This document shows positions 36,161 through 46,932 of a stretch of DNA of 64,000 bases, piece after piece. The notes beneath the pieces were generated by a model. It ran no database searches and was not told the origin of the DNA. It saw only the letters and a list, made by a program, of their open reading frames with translations. The translations under genes and the position numbers were made by a program. The stretch's first letter is position 1, and every line of letters starts with the position of its first letter. This DNA comes from Bettongia penicillata ogilbyi (taxonomy: Eukaryota; Chordata; Mammalia; Diprotodontia; Potoroidae), in contig JAJHZJ010000808.1 of the NCBI GenBank assembly GCA_023548195.1, positions 6,378,389 through 6,442,388 on the forward strand, given 5' to 3'.

Positions 36161-36387
36161 GCGGCCGGCGCGCCCCGTGGGCACGTTTCTCCCGCTTCTG
36201 TGCCATCCTGCCTCCGCATTCCTCCACCCGCTTTGTTCGCTCTCCCCAACTCCATTAGCTCATGGCTCCGCGGGGGACAAACGCGGCCCGCCTTCGGCTT
36301 GGAGCCTTGGCTCCTGTCCTCACCCCTCCTTTGCTTTCACAGCCGATGGAACGGGCCTCGCCGGGTCCGGGCTAGCGCCCTGCTTCT

Positions 36388-36397
36388 GGGGGCGGGG
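36388..36397. promoter_or_regulatory. GC box (Sp1-type)
   Basis: GGGGGCGGGG in the upstream part of the island, about 690 bp from the start codon. Confidence 0.4.
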
Positions 36398-36730
36398 AAG
36401 GCTGCTTGGGGGCGGCGGGTGAGGAGGAGGAGCGGGGGGAGACGGTGAAGGCGAAGGGGCCCTGGGCGTGGAGGAGAGGAGGTGCGCAGCGACACCCCCG
36501 CGGCCAGGCCACGCGCCGTGCCGAGCGGGAAGGCCCCCGGCCCCAGCTGCGCCCTGCGGCACCTCCCCGCTGGCAGCCGCCCCAGCTGCTGGGCGCCGGG
36601 CCCCGGCTGCAGCCACAGGTTCCCGGGGAGGCTCCCTGAGGGTCTGACGGGGGGTGCCCGACGCGGGGTGCCCACCGCAGGCTGGTGGAGCCCGGCGTGG
36701 CGCTGCCCTTCCTCACCCTAGGAGAACGCC

Positions 36731-37687
36731 GAACAGAACGAAGGGCCGGGGCTGGCACTGCCAGGCCTGGGGTTGGCAAGAGCAGACCCTTTAGTCCGTG
36801 CACTTTAACCTCGGCCCCTAAAAGCACCTTAACGTCTGCAAAGAGGCCGCATTTCAGTTTGGCCAGGGTGTCACCTTGCCATTTACACCCCCTTTTATTA
36901 CGAATACATCATGGAAAGGGAAAACACCCTCTTGTTGTCAAGTTGGGTGCTAAGAGTCCTTGGAAATGAGCACCTGAATTGTTGAAATATTAATTAAGGA
37001 ATAAACTTAAACACACCGCTTCTTTCTCAGTTGGTCTCTGCCTCGCTCCAGCATTTCATAAAAGACATTCAGATTCAGATCCTTTTTGTTGGGGTCCCAC
37101 CATGGCTGAGGTTGCTTTGGATAGATCCTTGGGAAGTCCGGTTACACCCAGGCTCAGGCCAGAGAAGCTGCTGGCAGCAGACTCCTTGGGTTTCTTAGTG
37201 TCTGCCGCATTTCCTAATCTTGGTTCTGACACACTTTAGTATTGAGCCTGGAAGCCCACCAATATTTACTAAGCCCCCACTGCTTACCTGGTGCTGTTCC
37301 AGGTGTTGGGATTACTAAGAACACCCAAAGCTCATTCTCCTTCTGAAGAAAAGCTCAGTCTCTAAACGTGTAAGATAACACACTAATAAATTTTAGAACT
37401 CCCAATCCCAGGCTAAATACTGCTTTGAAGAATATACTAGCACCGCCTGGCACTGTTATTTCATCCTGACCTGTTAGAGAGAAGAGGAGAGTTTTCATGG
37501 CAACATAGTCCGGATGCTGAAACTAAAACAAAATGATAAGCAGAGCGAACACATGGAAAGAATAAAATAGATAAATATTCTAGAAATAATATAATAAAAT
37601 CACTGGTTCTGGAAGGGAATGCTAAGAAGGAAAAGGTGGGAAATATATTGATCTTTTTGTAGTTTTGATAAGAAGCTAATACTACCT
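36731..37687. other. Promoter-proximal upstream DNA, mostly unassigned
   Basis: No gene seen. A fragment of the old repeat start block (tactaagcccccactgcttacctggtgctg) lies at about 37265-37310. The rest shows no recognisable family. Enhancers could lie here but nothing in the sequence proves it. Confidence 0.4.
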
Positions 37688-38572
37688 GGACAACTAGGTG
37701 GCATGGTGGATAGAGTGTGTGGCCTGAAATCAGAAGACCTTTTCCTGAGTTCAGATCTGGCCTCAGATGTCAGTTATGTGACCATAGGCAAGTCACTCAA
37801 TCCTTTTGATGGGGTTCAGACTCTGGGAGCCTCCTTGAGCTCCCCTTGAGTCTTCCCACTAAATCTGGCCTTTCTTACTCAAATCTAATCTTCCCATTTG
37901 TTCCAGCAGTGTCAGGAAGCCCATGGGCTTTTCATTATCATTTCAGGTGTCTTGCACTCCCCAGCCTTGATCCCATCAAAACCGCATTCCCCAGGCTGCC
38001 GACCACTCTCATCAAGATCTGCCCCCGTATCAAGATCTCTGGATTGCCCCACCTGCTTCCCACTAGGTGCCCTCTAGTCTGCCTCCTAGTGTGTCTTGTG
38101 ATAGCCTCCAGGTGTTTCCAGCCTTTTGACTCTCCTTGGACTTCTCAAGACCCTTCCTCAACCCCTCGTCCCATCACCCTGGACTACCAGACCACCCCAC
38201 CCCACCCCAAGACCCCTCCTATACTCTTTTCTGTATTTAAGTTCCATCTTGCCTCCATGAAGGCGCTCAGATTTAATCCAGCTCAGACTCTGTCTAGATG
38301 GGATTCTATCTGGCCCACTTGTGAATACAAGTGTTACAAATGCTTAGGCTCTTAAGAGGCAACCCAATTAGGCGAATCTTTAATAAAGTTTGTTTTCTTT
38401 GGCTTTAAGAAGGCTTGAGTCGAATTCATTCGAGCACAACCCGGACTGTCGTTATTTTGGGGTCCCCCGTCACCCCCTAACCTCTTCACTTTTACCTCAG
38501 TTTCCTTATCTGTAAAATTAGCTGGAGAAGGAAACGGCAAACAATATCTTTGCCAAGAAAATATTGTGGAGA
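37688..38572 (+). mobile_element. Marsupial SINE interrupted by a solo LTR
   Basis: The SINE 5' part (acaactaggtggcatggtggatag ... aggcaagtcactcaatcc) occupies 37688-37806. The rest (tacctcagtttccttatctgtaaaattagctggagaaggaaa ... atctttgccaagaaaa) resumes at 38493. Removing 37807-38492 restores a normal SINE sequence across the join. Confidence 0.88.
37807..38488 (+). mobile_element. Solo LTR of an endogenous retrovirus
   Basis: A 682-bp segment begins TGATGGGG and ends CTCTTCA, flanked by a 4-bp duplication CTTT (37803-37806 and 38489-38492). A poly-A signal AATAAA lies at 38382-38387, followed by a U5-like stretch rich in 'ggggtccccc'. TG...CA ends, a 4-bp duplication and this layout fit a class I (gammaretrovirus-like) solo LTR left by recombination. 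There is no internal viral gene. The 169-codon open frame inside it (37846-38355) is fortuitous. Confidence 0.82.
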
Positions 38573-38679
38573 GAGCCAATGTTATATTTCTCTTCCTCGT
38601 AGAATTTATAAGAATTCATTTCTAATAAGAATATGACATTATTGTTCCTGAGGACAAACTAAGAAAGAAGAGGTGGCTC

Positions 38680-39045
38680 ACACATACATATACAATATAC
38701 ATAGACACTATGTGCATGTACACCTATACATACATGTGCCTGTATAAGCAATGTAGACATGTATGTATATGTATAAAATATACAGACCTATAGATAGAGA
38801 TGCATCTATACATACACCTATGCATATAAATAAGTATGTGCACATAGAGATATAGATGCATACGGATACATTTTCATAAATACATATAGGTTTATACATG
38901 TTATATATACATACATATATAGTATACACAGATATATTCACACTTTTGTGGTTGTTGCATATACATTCACACTCATACATATATGTATCATCACATGATG
39001 CAATATTATGCATTATATATGTGTACACATTTGTTACACATATGG
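38680..39045. repeat. TATACATA/CATGTA degenerate array upstream of the promoter
   Basis: About 365 bp of alternating purine-pyrimidine sequence (acatacatatacaatatac, tacatgtgcc, atgtatgtatatgtata). It is of the same general kind as 34641-34940 but on the other side of the island. It is not coding. Confidence 0.75.
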
Positions 39046-39299
39046 GGTTTAGGTATAAATACATGCAGTGAAATAAATTAGAAAATTATATAGATGTAGA
39101 TTCCTGGGAAAGTTTTGTAATTATATTAGATCATCTTAAGAGCCAAAGAAATTGAGAATAATGTATTATTTTGTAGATCATAATGTTTAGCTCTTAAATA
39201 TTGCCCCTTCAAACTCTAAATTTATGATCCTGTTGGGTAAAGATAAACTTTAAATATGCTAGATATCCTCACTGCATGAAGACTTTTGAATATACTTAT

Positions 39300-40015
39300 G
39301 GTGGCGGTTTTTCATTCTTGAAGAGGACCAAACTGAGATCACTATGTTGGTATCAAGCACAATTCTGAATTGCAAAATAACACAGACTCTCCACATGAAA
39401 GACAGAACCAAAACATTTATTCACATGCCAAAAAGCCAAGTCCATCATAATCTATATGCAGTAACAATGCAGAGGACAATACCAGCTCCAAGCCTTCCCT
39501 GTCTTAGGCTTCCCACAAACCAGCTTAAACAAAATCACAAACAAGCTCTCTGGCGCTAGCCAGCTACCTGCTTGCCTGCAACCTTCAGTTCTGAGTGCTC
39601 TCATGACTAACTTCCTCTCACCTCTGCTGTAGCTCTGCCTCTTCCTGTTCCCCCCATTCAGCCAGCTCCTCCCATCACAGGCTCCATGTCAGTCACACTT
39701 CCCTGTGACTCAGGTCACATGGGCCAAATATTCAATGGGAAAGATCTTCCTATTTAAATTGCCATTACATAGGGTCAAAGTACAGTGTGTCCAACCATGG
39801 CTGATCAAAGCAATGTGAGCTCAGAAGGCACTACCACAGGTCAGGTACAAATAATCCATATGAACATTTACAGTGGAGCTGTCTGAATTTGCATATCTCA
39901 TGTTTATTTTGAGCTACTACAATTCTGCTTTGCTCATAAGCACAGTACCCCCTTTGATGTGGGTATGCCATGCTGGACAGTCCTGTGTCAGTGTCTCCCA
40001 TGTCTCACAATTAAA
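39300..40015 (-). pseudogene. RTE-class LINE 3' end, split by an LTR
   Basis: The minus strand carries the same 3' end as the RTE copies at 43887 and 55630: a zinc-finger-like CGSAF...AHIALISHGWTH tail followed by a stop (about 39780-39840), then 'agtttggtcctcttcaagaatg'. The 3' terminal part (39300-39344) is separated from the rest by the LTR at 39345-39769. No intact frame remains. Confidence 0.7.
39345..39769 (-). mobile_element. Solo-LTR-like insertion in the RTE 3' end
   Basis: On the minus strand it begins TGTAATGGCA and ends ATACCAACA, with imperfect inverted termini. A poly-A signal AATAAA (plus-strand tttatt at 39416-39421) lies about 70 bp from its end, and a TATA-like 'atttaaatag' lies near the start. 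Comparison with uninterrupted RTE copies shows this 425 bp is extra. A clean target duplication was not found, so the class is uncertain. Confidence 0.6.
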
Positions 40016-40129
40016 CACATACACACACACATCACTCAGTTTGAATTATTGGCTTATACCTGATAGCTTCTAAAAGAATTGAGAATGAAATGTTTTATAT
40101 TTAGATCAACAGAAGGAAAAGAATAACTC

Positions 40130-40340
40130 ACATATATATATATATATATATAATATTTGATGCTTTATAAAGCAGTTGCCTCACACCAATCTTACTTAGT
40201 AATAAGGGTAAATATTTTACAGACAAGAAAGGACAAACTTTGAAGAGTTAAAATGATTCATCTGCAGCCACACAGCTTGTAAGTTTCAGAATTGGAATTC
40301 AAATCATTGAATTCCCAGGTTGATACTCTTTCCACTCATG
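40130..40340 (-). repeat. (TA)n and MIR, antisense
   Basis: A (TA)n run at 40133-40152 is followed by 'tttacagacaagaaaggacaaact' and 'cagccacacagcttgtaag', the reverse complement of MIR. Confidence 0.55.
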
Positions 40341-41104
40341 ATACCATACTTTCTCTCCATGTTTGACGTTGGTGACACACCTCCTCAGTTCATACCCTAT
40401 TTGAAACTTAGTGTTAAAACACACAGGGCACCCACAGATGTGGTACTTGGGGCCCCTTTGCTGGTACATACCTTTGTTGATATGTATAACTGCCTGTGTT
40501 AACAGGGTATTTGGTGGTGGGGGGAAGAGAAGAAGAGGAGGAGATGGGAGTAGGAACTACAGTTTTACTAGTCTATAATGTCTAACTTTAATTGGTTCCA
40601 CCAAAAGGTTTGCAGTGGCACAGTCATACTATGATTCAGGGGTGAGTTAATTCCATAGAAACAATGGAGAAAATACAATAAATTCCCGGGCACACAGAAT
40701 CCAGTTGGTTAAAGCTTAAATTGCCTAATAATATATCACCTTCTTAATAGAAATATTTGTGCATTTCTTCCCATAATATTTCTCCTCCTCTGCCCCAGAA
40801 ACTTCAAATTTCTCACCTGTCTGGGGAGTCTGAGGAGAGAATATGGTTAAGGGTAATCAGTCTATATAAGCTCATCCACTGAGGGGAGGGGAAGGTTAGG
40901 GATTGCATGACATCCCAGCACTCTGAAGCTTTGTCCCTTCCCCATAATTTTTTTCATCCCCCTAGCTGATTGTAGAAGCAACACATTTTCTCTATGATTT
41001 CAGTTTCTCTACAATAAGGGTAATTAACTTGAGGCCGATGAATTTTGAAAGTTATATATTTTGCTAACTTATTTCAATATAATTGGTTTCTTTATAATCT
41101 TATG

Positions 41105-41345
41105 AAATAGTAATGTGCCACAGTGAGTAGAGTTATTCAGCCTACAGTGAAGAAGACCAAATATAGTCACAAAAGGTTCTTACCTGTGTAAACCTGGATC
41201 AGTCATTCAACCTCTGCCTGCTTCAGTTTCACCAACTGTAAAATGAAGATAATTATAGCACCTAACTCCCAGGATGGGGTGATAGAATATTTGTAAAGGG
41301 GCTTTGCAAACCATAAAGCATTATATAAGTGCTAACTTTGGCCAT
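41105..41345 (+). repeat. MIR/CORE-SINE, near complete
   Basis: 'acctctgcctgcttcagtttcaccaactgtaaaatgaag', 'gcacctaactcccagg' and 'aaaggggctttgcaaaccataaagcattatataagtgctaa' give a full-length CORE-SINE in sense with an ATT-rich tail. Confidence 0.7.
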
Positions 41346-41753
41346 CATTATTATTAATAGTTATTATTAATAATAAAATTATGATAATATAATAGACCAT
41401 TAATAATATATTGTTGTGAAATTGTTAATAGTACATTAAAATTATTCTTTAAAAAGGAATCCCTGCTCAAGTCTTTGTGAGGTTACATTATATAGAGAGA
41501 GATATTTGCCTGTCTGACCTCCACTGATCTCCAAAAAAAGGAGTGTTTGAGATATATCAGCAGATAAGTCGATCTACTTTGGGAGACTCAAAATACAAGC
41601 TTTGGGTGGGCCACCCGAAAAGATTAACCACTGAGTGGGATTTAAGCGTCCCTTACAACCATTTGACTTTCCTGAAGCATCTCAGAAGCCAGCCTGACCT
41701 CTGTAGTAAGCTGTTGGAGTTAGGCAGTTTTTTAGCCAACTAGCTAGCTACGT

Positions 41754-41797
41754 GATAGATAGATAGATGGATGGATGGATGGATGGATGGATAGATG

Positions 41798-41876
<79 letters not shown>
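41754..41876. repeat. (GATA)n/(GATG)n tetranucleotide array
   Basis: About 30 units of GATA with an internal block of GGAT units at 41768-41790. It makes a spurious Ser/Ile/Tyr/Leu open frame on the minus strand. It is long enough to be highly polymorphic. Confidence 0.95.
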
Positions 41877-41988
41877 TTAGATATATATAATATAAACATA
41901 AAAATATGTTCAAACAATATTCATAAATGATAACCAGTAATCCATAATACGTATACACATAAGTGTAATACAGAAATGCCAAGCAGCA

Positions 41989-42135
41989 GAGGCAGTTAGG
42001 TGGCACAGTGAATGGAGCACTGGCCCTGGAGTCAGGAGGAGCTGAGTTCATGTCTGACCTCAGATACTTGACACTAGCTGTGTGACATTGAGAAAGTCAC
42101 TTAATCCTGATTGCCCCACCCCAAAAAATAAGACC
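41989..42135 (+). mobile_element. Marsupial SINE, short form, with exact target duplication
   Basis: 'gaggcagttaggtggcacagtg...ccctggagtcaggagga...cacttaatcctgattgcc' is flanked by a perfect 12-bp duplication, TGCCAAGCAGCA at 41977-41988 and 42136-42147. Confidence 0.93.
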
Positions 42136-42476
42136 TGCCAAGCAGCATGTGAGTAAGAGGTCTGTTGACATAACAGGGAAGGCAGCAGCTACTGCCAAGA
42201 GTCCCTAAACAAGCACCATACTCTGATACTGAAGCCACTTACTGCCAGTACATCTAAGTTAAGTGAAGCAGAGCTTCCATTTCTGGTATCTAAAACTAGA
42301 ACTTATGACATGCCCTGAATCAGGAACCATGTAGCACTTGACAGAAGGAAAGAGAAATCAGACCACCATAGAGTGACTGACAACAGGAAGTGGATGTTTC
42401 TTCCTTTTCAATTCAGTTAAAATAAACATGTATGGCAGAGAGGAGCCGGAAGCTCCGAGGAAATGATGCAGAAAGG

Positions 42477-43034
42477 ATGCCTTGGAGGGAGGCTTTGCTA
42501 ACAGTGCAGGGGCTCTGAAGAAAGATTCCCATGTGGTGCAGCACCAGCGTGGGCTCTGCAGGAATACTTTGAGTGACTGTCCACCTTTCCTGGCCTCCAG
42601 TCAGAATGTGTCGTTGGAGAAGACCCCACTTAAAGCTTTCCCTAATCAGAAAGATCACCTGTGACAAAAACTGCTGGCTACTGGTGACACCATCCTGGAC
42701 CGAATGGGAGAGAAGCTAACCATTCTCCTCCAGCTGTGAGACAGTCAGTGGCTCCATGACATAATGAGCCAAAAGCAGATGAATTAGGCCTTGATGTATT
42801 CTTGCAAGCTTCACTTGTCAGCCCCTCGTTGGCTGATATGCTGGCACGGTTACAGGACATTAACAGACATTATTGAAATGCATACCTGGAAAGCAAGTAC
42901 TTCCTCTTCTATATCCAGTGGGGAAATTTGCCAGACATCCAAACTTTCCCGCAAGCCTGGGATCAAATTTCACAGAATGACCAAGACCTAGAAGACATAC
43001 TAGTGAATGGATCTTTTTTCCCCTGGAGACTTAA
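42477..43034 (+). pseudogene. Processed pseudogene of AIRIM (C1orf109)
   Basis: Translating across frames gives, in order: LLTVQ then ALKK, LSDC, LKAFPNQKDHL, GDTILDRMGEKLTILLQL, GLDVFLQ.S.VSPSLADML.RLQDI.RHY, YIQWGNLPDIQTFPQAWDQIS and DLEDILVNGSFF. I recognise this as AIRIM, about 200 residues long. It is a factor that works with AFG2-type AAA ATPases in 60S ribosome maturation. The ATG at 42477 sits exactly six codons before LL.VQ, as in the parent. The copy has no introns, at least three frame changes, several stops, and a short deletion after LLQL. It therefore encodes no working protein. No poly-A tail or target duplication was resolved. A SINE lies 330 bp upstream. Confidence 0.85.
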
Positions 43035-43527
43035 GGAAGTTATCTTTCTATTCACAGAACAAAGAGACAATAGCTAAAGTCCAACCTTACTTCACCTGCT
43101 TCTTTAGAACAAATGTGGGCATACTCTAATGTTTGGAATGCAAATTTCTAGAACAGTTATAGAATGTTGGGACTACATGTTTCTAAATCTAAGAAATTTG
43201 TATTCTATATTGTATATGCAACATTCTATATTGTATTCTATATCTACCTGCAGACCAATTCCTGGCCCTTATCTGAGGCCCACAGGCTGGTAGTCACAGA
43301 AAGAAGTAGTCAGGGCAGTGATTGACATTGTTGGAGAAGCCAGAGTAACTATTGAAAGAGGAGACTAATGAAGATTAGCAAAGAGGCACAGTCAGTACCA
43401 TGTGATTTTAATTTTTTTTGATACTCAAAGCATTTACTCCATTTGCTCTGTGGCTTTACCTTTAGGAGGTTAAATTTACTTTTAAATGAAATTTAAGGAA
43501 ATGTGATGAACAAGTTTTATCTAACTA

Positions 43528-43580
43528 AATATATATATATATATGTATATATATATTATATATATATATATATATATATG
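43528..43580. repeat. (TA)n microsatellite
   Basis: About 53 bp of TA with single TG interruptions. It could form cruciform structure. Confidence 0.9.
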
Positions 43581-43739
43581 TTTAAAACTACTCATCCAAG
43601 AGTTTGGGGACAAATGTAAAAATGACAAAATTCAATACTAGTGGGATTGTGGAGAAGTAAATATGCTCATACTTTGCTAGTGGAATTGTAAGCTGGTAAG
43701 TCCTTGTGAAACAGATCAGTAGCATGCTCTTAAAAAAAG

Positions 43740-44960
43740 GTCCTGAACATATATTAAGCTATGTACAAAACACTTGGTATAGAAAGACAAAAATGAAATA
43801 GGTGTTACTTCTCCTCCTCTAGTCAGAAATGATCTTTAATAGCACCATCTGAATTATTTCCTTTCTCATAGCTTGTATCTGTGTATTAACACCAAAAAAA
43901 ACACAGGTGCTCCATCAGCCACCACCACACCATCCATATGTGGAACCATTGATTACAACAAATGGAGGAGTTTTGAATGCTGTGGATAAATTCACTTACC
44001 TTGGTAGTGTACTTTCTAGGGATGTACACATTGACAATGAGATAGATGCACGCATTGCCAGAGCTAGCTCAGCATTTGAGAGGCTCCAAAGAAAAGTTTG
44101 GGAGAGAGCAGCTATTAGACTGACTACCAAATTGAAGGTCTACAGAGCTGTTGTGCTGTCCTCATTGTTGTATGCCTGTGAAACATGGACAATCTACCGG
44201 TGTCATGCCAGGAAACTGAATCACTTCCATTTGAACTGTCTTAGGAAGATTCTGAAGATCACCTGGCAGGATAAGGTACCAGGCACTGAAGTCCTTGCTC
44301 GAACTGAACTGCCAAGTATTCAAACTATGCTTCAGAGAGTGCAACTCCGATGGGCTAGCCATCAAATGCCAAATGTACGTTTGCCAAAAAGACTATTTTA
44401 TGGAGAACTTGCCTGGGGCAGGTGATCACATGGTGACCAGAAGAAACGATACAAGGACACTCTCAAGAACTTTGGATTTGACTGTGCAACATGGGACCGC
44501 TCAACATGATGTGCTCACATAAAAAAAAGGTGTTGTGCTATTTGAGCAAAGCAGATTTGAGACAGCAGAAAGTAAATGCAGGATGCTTAAATTTGGGATA
44601 TTTACCCCAAATATTCAAATGGACTATCTGCGCCCAAGCTGTGGTAGAGCATTCCGAGCTCATATTGGTCTGATCAGCCACAGTCGGACACACTGAAATT
44701 TCACTTTACAATGGTGATGTCATTTTGGTACTCTTCGAAGACGAAGGACAATAACCACTACCATCTGTGTATCATGAGATCCTGACTTGAAGGAAAGAAA
44801 GATCATTTCTGATTAGAAGAGAGAAGGATAAGGCAAGAGGAGAAACAGGGAAGACAATGAAGAAGAACACATTTTGAGCTGGGTCTTGAAAGCTGGATAT
44901 CAGTAGACAGAGAGGGAGTTCAGAGGAAAGAGCAAAATCAAGGCCTGAGGCAATCCTTGT
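43740..44960 (+). repeat. Old mammal-wide repeat split by the RTE insertion
   Basis: The left part (aacatatattaagctatgtacaaaacacttggtat...) runs to 43886. The right part, with 'ttgagctgggtcttgaaagctggatatcag' and 'gggagttcagagg', resumes after 44772. These are successive landmarks of the long repeat family, so the RTE between them is younger. Confidence 0.45.
43887..44762 (+). pseudogene. 5'-truncated RTE-class LINE with C-terminal zinc-finger remnant
   Basis: An 876-bp insertion is flanked by a perfect 10-bp duplication, ATCTGTGTAT at 43877-43886 and 44763-44772. The first frame (to 44425) reads through the end of a non-LTR reverse transcriptase: VDKFTYLGSVLSRDVHIDNE, LLYACETWTIY, FHLNCLRKILKITWQDKVP, LQRVQLRWA. 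Frameshifts follow (RWA to MPN, and again near 44400). The terminal frame, about 44631-44696, gives CGRAFRAHIGLISHSRTH and a stop. This is a C2H2-like finger whose first Cys is Arg here. The 3' tail is ACAATAACCACTACC, not poly-A, as expected for the RTE group. Exact clade naming within RTE/BovB/RTEX is uncertain. It cannot be active. Confidence 0.85.
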
Positions 44961-45529
44961 TTAAAATCAAACCAATTTTTCTTTCCTTAAAATCAATTCC
45001 TTTTTGAGACACCCCCTTTCATGCCAAATGGCATGATTATTTTCCTAGTCACTCAGTCTTCCTTACTGAAGTAGAAAGCTGAAGCTTGCAGGGTTAAACA
45101 GCAACTGTGATGGGAGATGTTGCTTCAGACTTGCATAATGTTGTCTACTAATGGATAAAATAATTGCCATTATGGGGCAATTTTAGTCATCATTGCTAAC
45201 AACTCGATCTTCCTTATTATAAGGAAGTGAACAGATCGTAGAGTAGTATGCCCCAAGTTTATCTTACAGCTCTGTAACATTTCTGAATTGACAGCTGTGC
45301 TCTCCATTGGCATTTTAAAAAATAAGGTTTCATTGATATTTACTATGTCTTACATTACCATAATTATCCCAAGAAAGCCATCTGATGAATAGTATTTTTT
45401 TAGAGCACAACTGATTGATACATTGAAAAAATCCAAAAAAATGTGCAATGTGGATTTGTGGACTTCTTGTCTCCCCAAAAAGGTAGGTTAGGGGTGTCTT
45501 ATATTTCTTCATTTAAATCCTGCTTGATC

Positions 45530-46740
45530 TTTATAATTTTGTTACATTTACTTTTGATTTTTTTGATGTGTTCTTTCTTTTTGCACTGTTTTGGTTGGTG
45601 TGTATATTTCCTTAGCTCTCCTTACTTCACTTTGCATCAGTTCACATACATCTTTCTATGCTTCTCCATTTTAATCATATATATCATTTCTTATAGTACA
45701 GTAATATTCCATTACATTCCCATACCATGATTTATGTAACCATTCCCCAGTTGATGAGTATCTATTTTGTTGCCAATTCTTAGCTATCACAAAAAGTGCT
45801 GCTATACATATTTTGAATTATATTGAGACTTTCTTCTTGTTGATGGCTTCCTTGGGGTAAAAGTTTGGTAATAGAATCTTTGGTTTAAAGGGTTTTGACA
45901 TTTTAGTCACTTTATTTGCATAATTTGACATGTTTCCAAAATTGTGCTATTTCACAGGCGTTTTACAACAATGCATTAGTATGCCTATCTTTCCACAACC
46001 CCTCCAACATTGACTATTGCCATTTTTGCCAATTTTCTGGGGTTGAGGTCAAACCTCAGAGTTGTTTTGATTTTCATTCCTCTTATTATTAGTGATTTGG
46101 AAAATTTTTTCCAAGTGTTTGTATATACTTTACAATTTTTTTGAGAACTGTTTGTTTATATCCTTTGATATCCATCTATTAGGTGTTAATATTAATCATA
46201 TATATTTATCAATTGTCAATATACCTTAGATACTAAACCCCTAGAAAAATTTGATACAAAGATTTCCCCCCTATTCATCCACTTCCTTTCTTATCCTAGT
46301 TGCATGAATGCTGAATGCGCAGAAATTTTTCAGTTTTAAGTAATCAGTTATTTTTTTTTATATTTTGTAATTTCCCCTATCTCTTGTTGGTTAACAATAC
46401 ATCTCCTGCCCATAGCTATTAGATACATATTGTTTCTCTTCTAATTTTTTTTTGTAATATGAGTTTTAATATTAAGTATCCACTTAGAATGTATTGTGGA
46501 ATGTTAACTAAATTGTTGGTCTAGGTCTAATTTCTGCCAGATTGCTTTCCAGTTTTCCCAACAGTTTTTGTCAGAGACTTTTTCCTAGACACTTTACGTT
46601 TTCCATTTTTTAAATACTGGGTTATTTCTTCCTTGGCTTTTATAAATATCTGTCTAAGTCTATGTCTATGTCTATGTCTAGCCAACCCCTCTCTTAAGCT
46701 AATTTATAGTTCCAATTTATGAGCTGTCATATATGGAAAT
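45530..46740 (-). mobile_element. L1 3' portion, antisense
   Basis: Reverse-complement landmarks are 'atggaatattac' (45700s), 'caactggggaatggttacataaatcatgg', 'agctaagaattggcaac' and, further 5', 'gactttttcctagac'-type ORF2-end sequence near 46560. This is a 5'-truncated L1 of about 1.2 kb on the minus strand with no intact frame. Confidence 0.65.
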
Positions 46741-46932
46741 CTTGGACTAGATTAGGACCATGAGAATTTGGGGCAAACTCTCCATTTCAGAATTCTAGTA
46801 CATAATTTTCTCAGTTAACTGGAGACTGGATGATTCTATGCTTATAACAAGAACCCTGTGCTTTTGATACTTCAGTACTTTGAGTCTGTTATCTCATTAA
46901 TGTGAATATCTTTTCAAGGGCACAGATCACAA

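Larger units (their letters stand above)
34975..36730. promoter_or_regulatory. ATP8A1: CpG island over the ATP8A1 promoter and first exon
   Basis: Base composition switches abruptly from AT-rich to very G+C-rich with dense CpG and returns to background past about 36730. The island covers the start of intron 1, coding exon 1, the 5' UTR and the upstream promoter. Long open frames on both strands here (up to 320 codons on the plus strand) come from the lack of A/T-rich stop codons. They show low-complexity Pro/Arg/Ala/Gly translations and are not supported as genes. Confidence 0.92.

Noticed and set aside
37846..38355. 169-codon plus-strand frame
   Set aside because: It lies wholly inside the solo LTR. 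It has no domain and starts within U3-like sequence.
46657..46680. (TATGTC)4 short tandem repeat
   Set aside because: Too short and in ordinary L1-derived sequence to be of interest.
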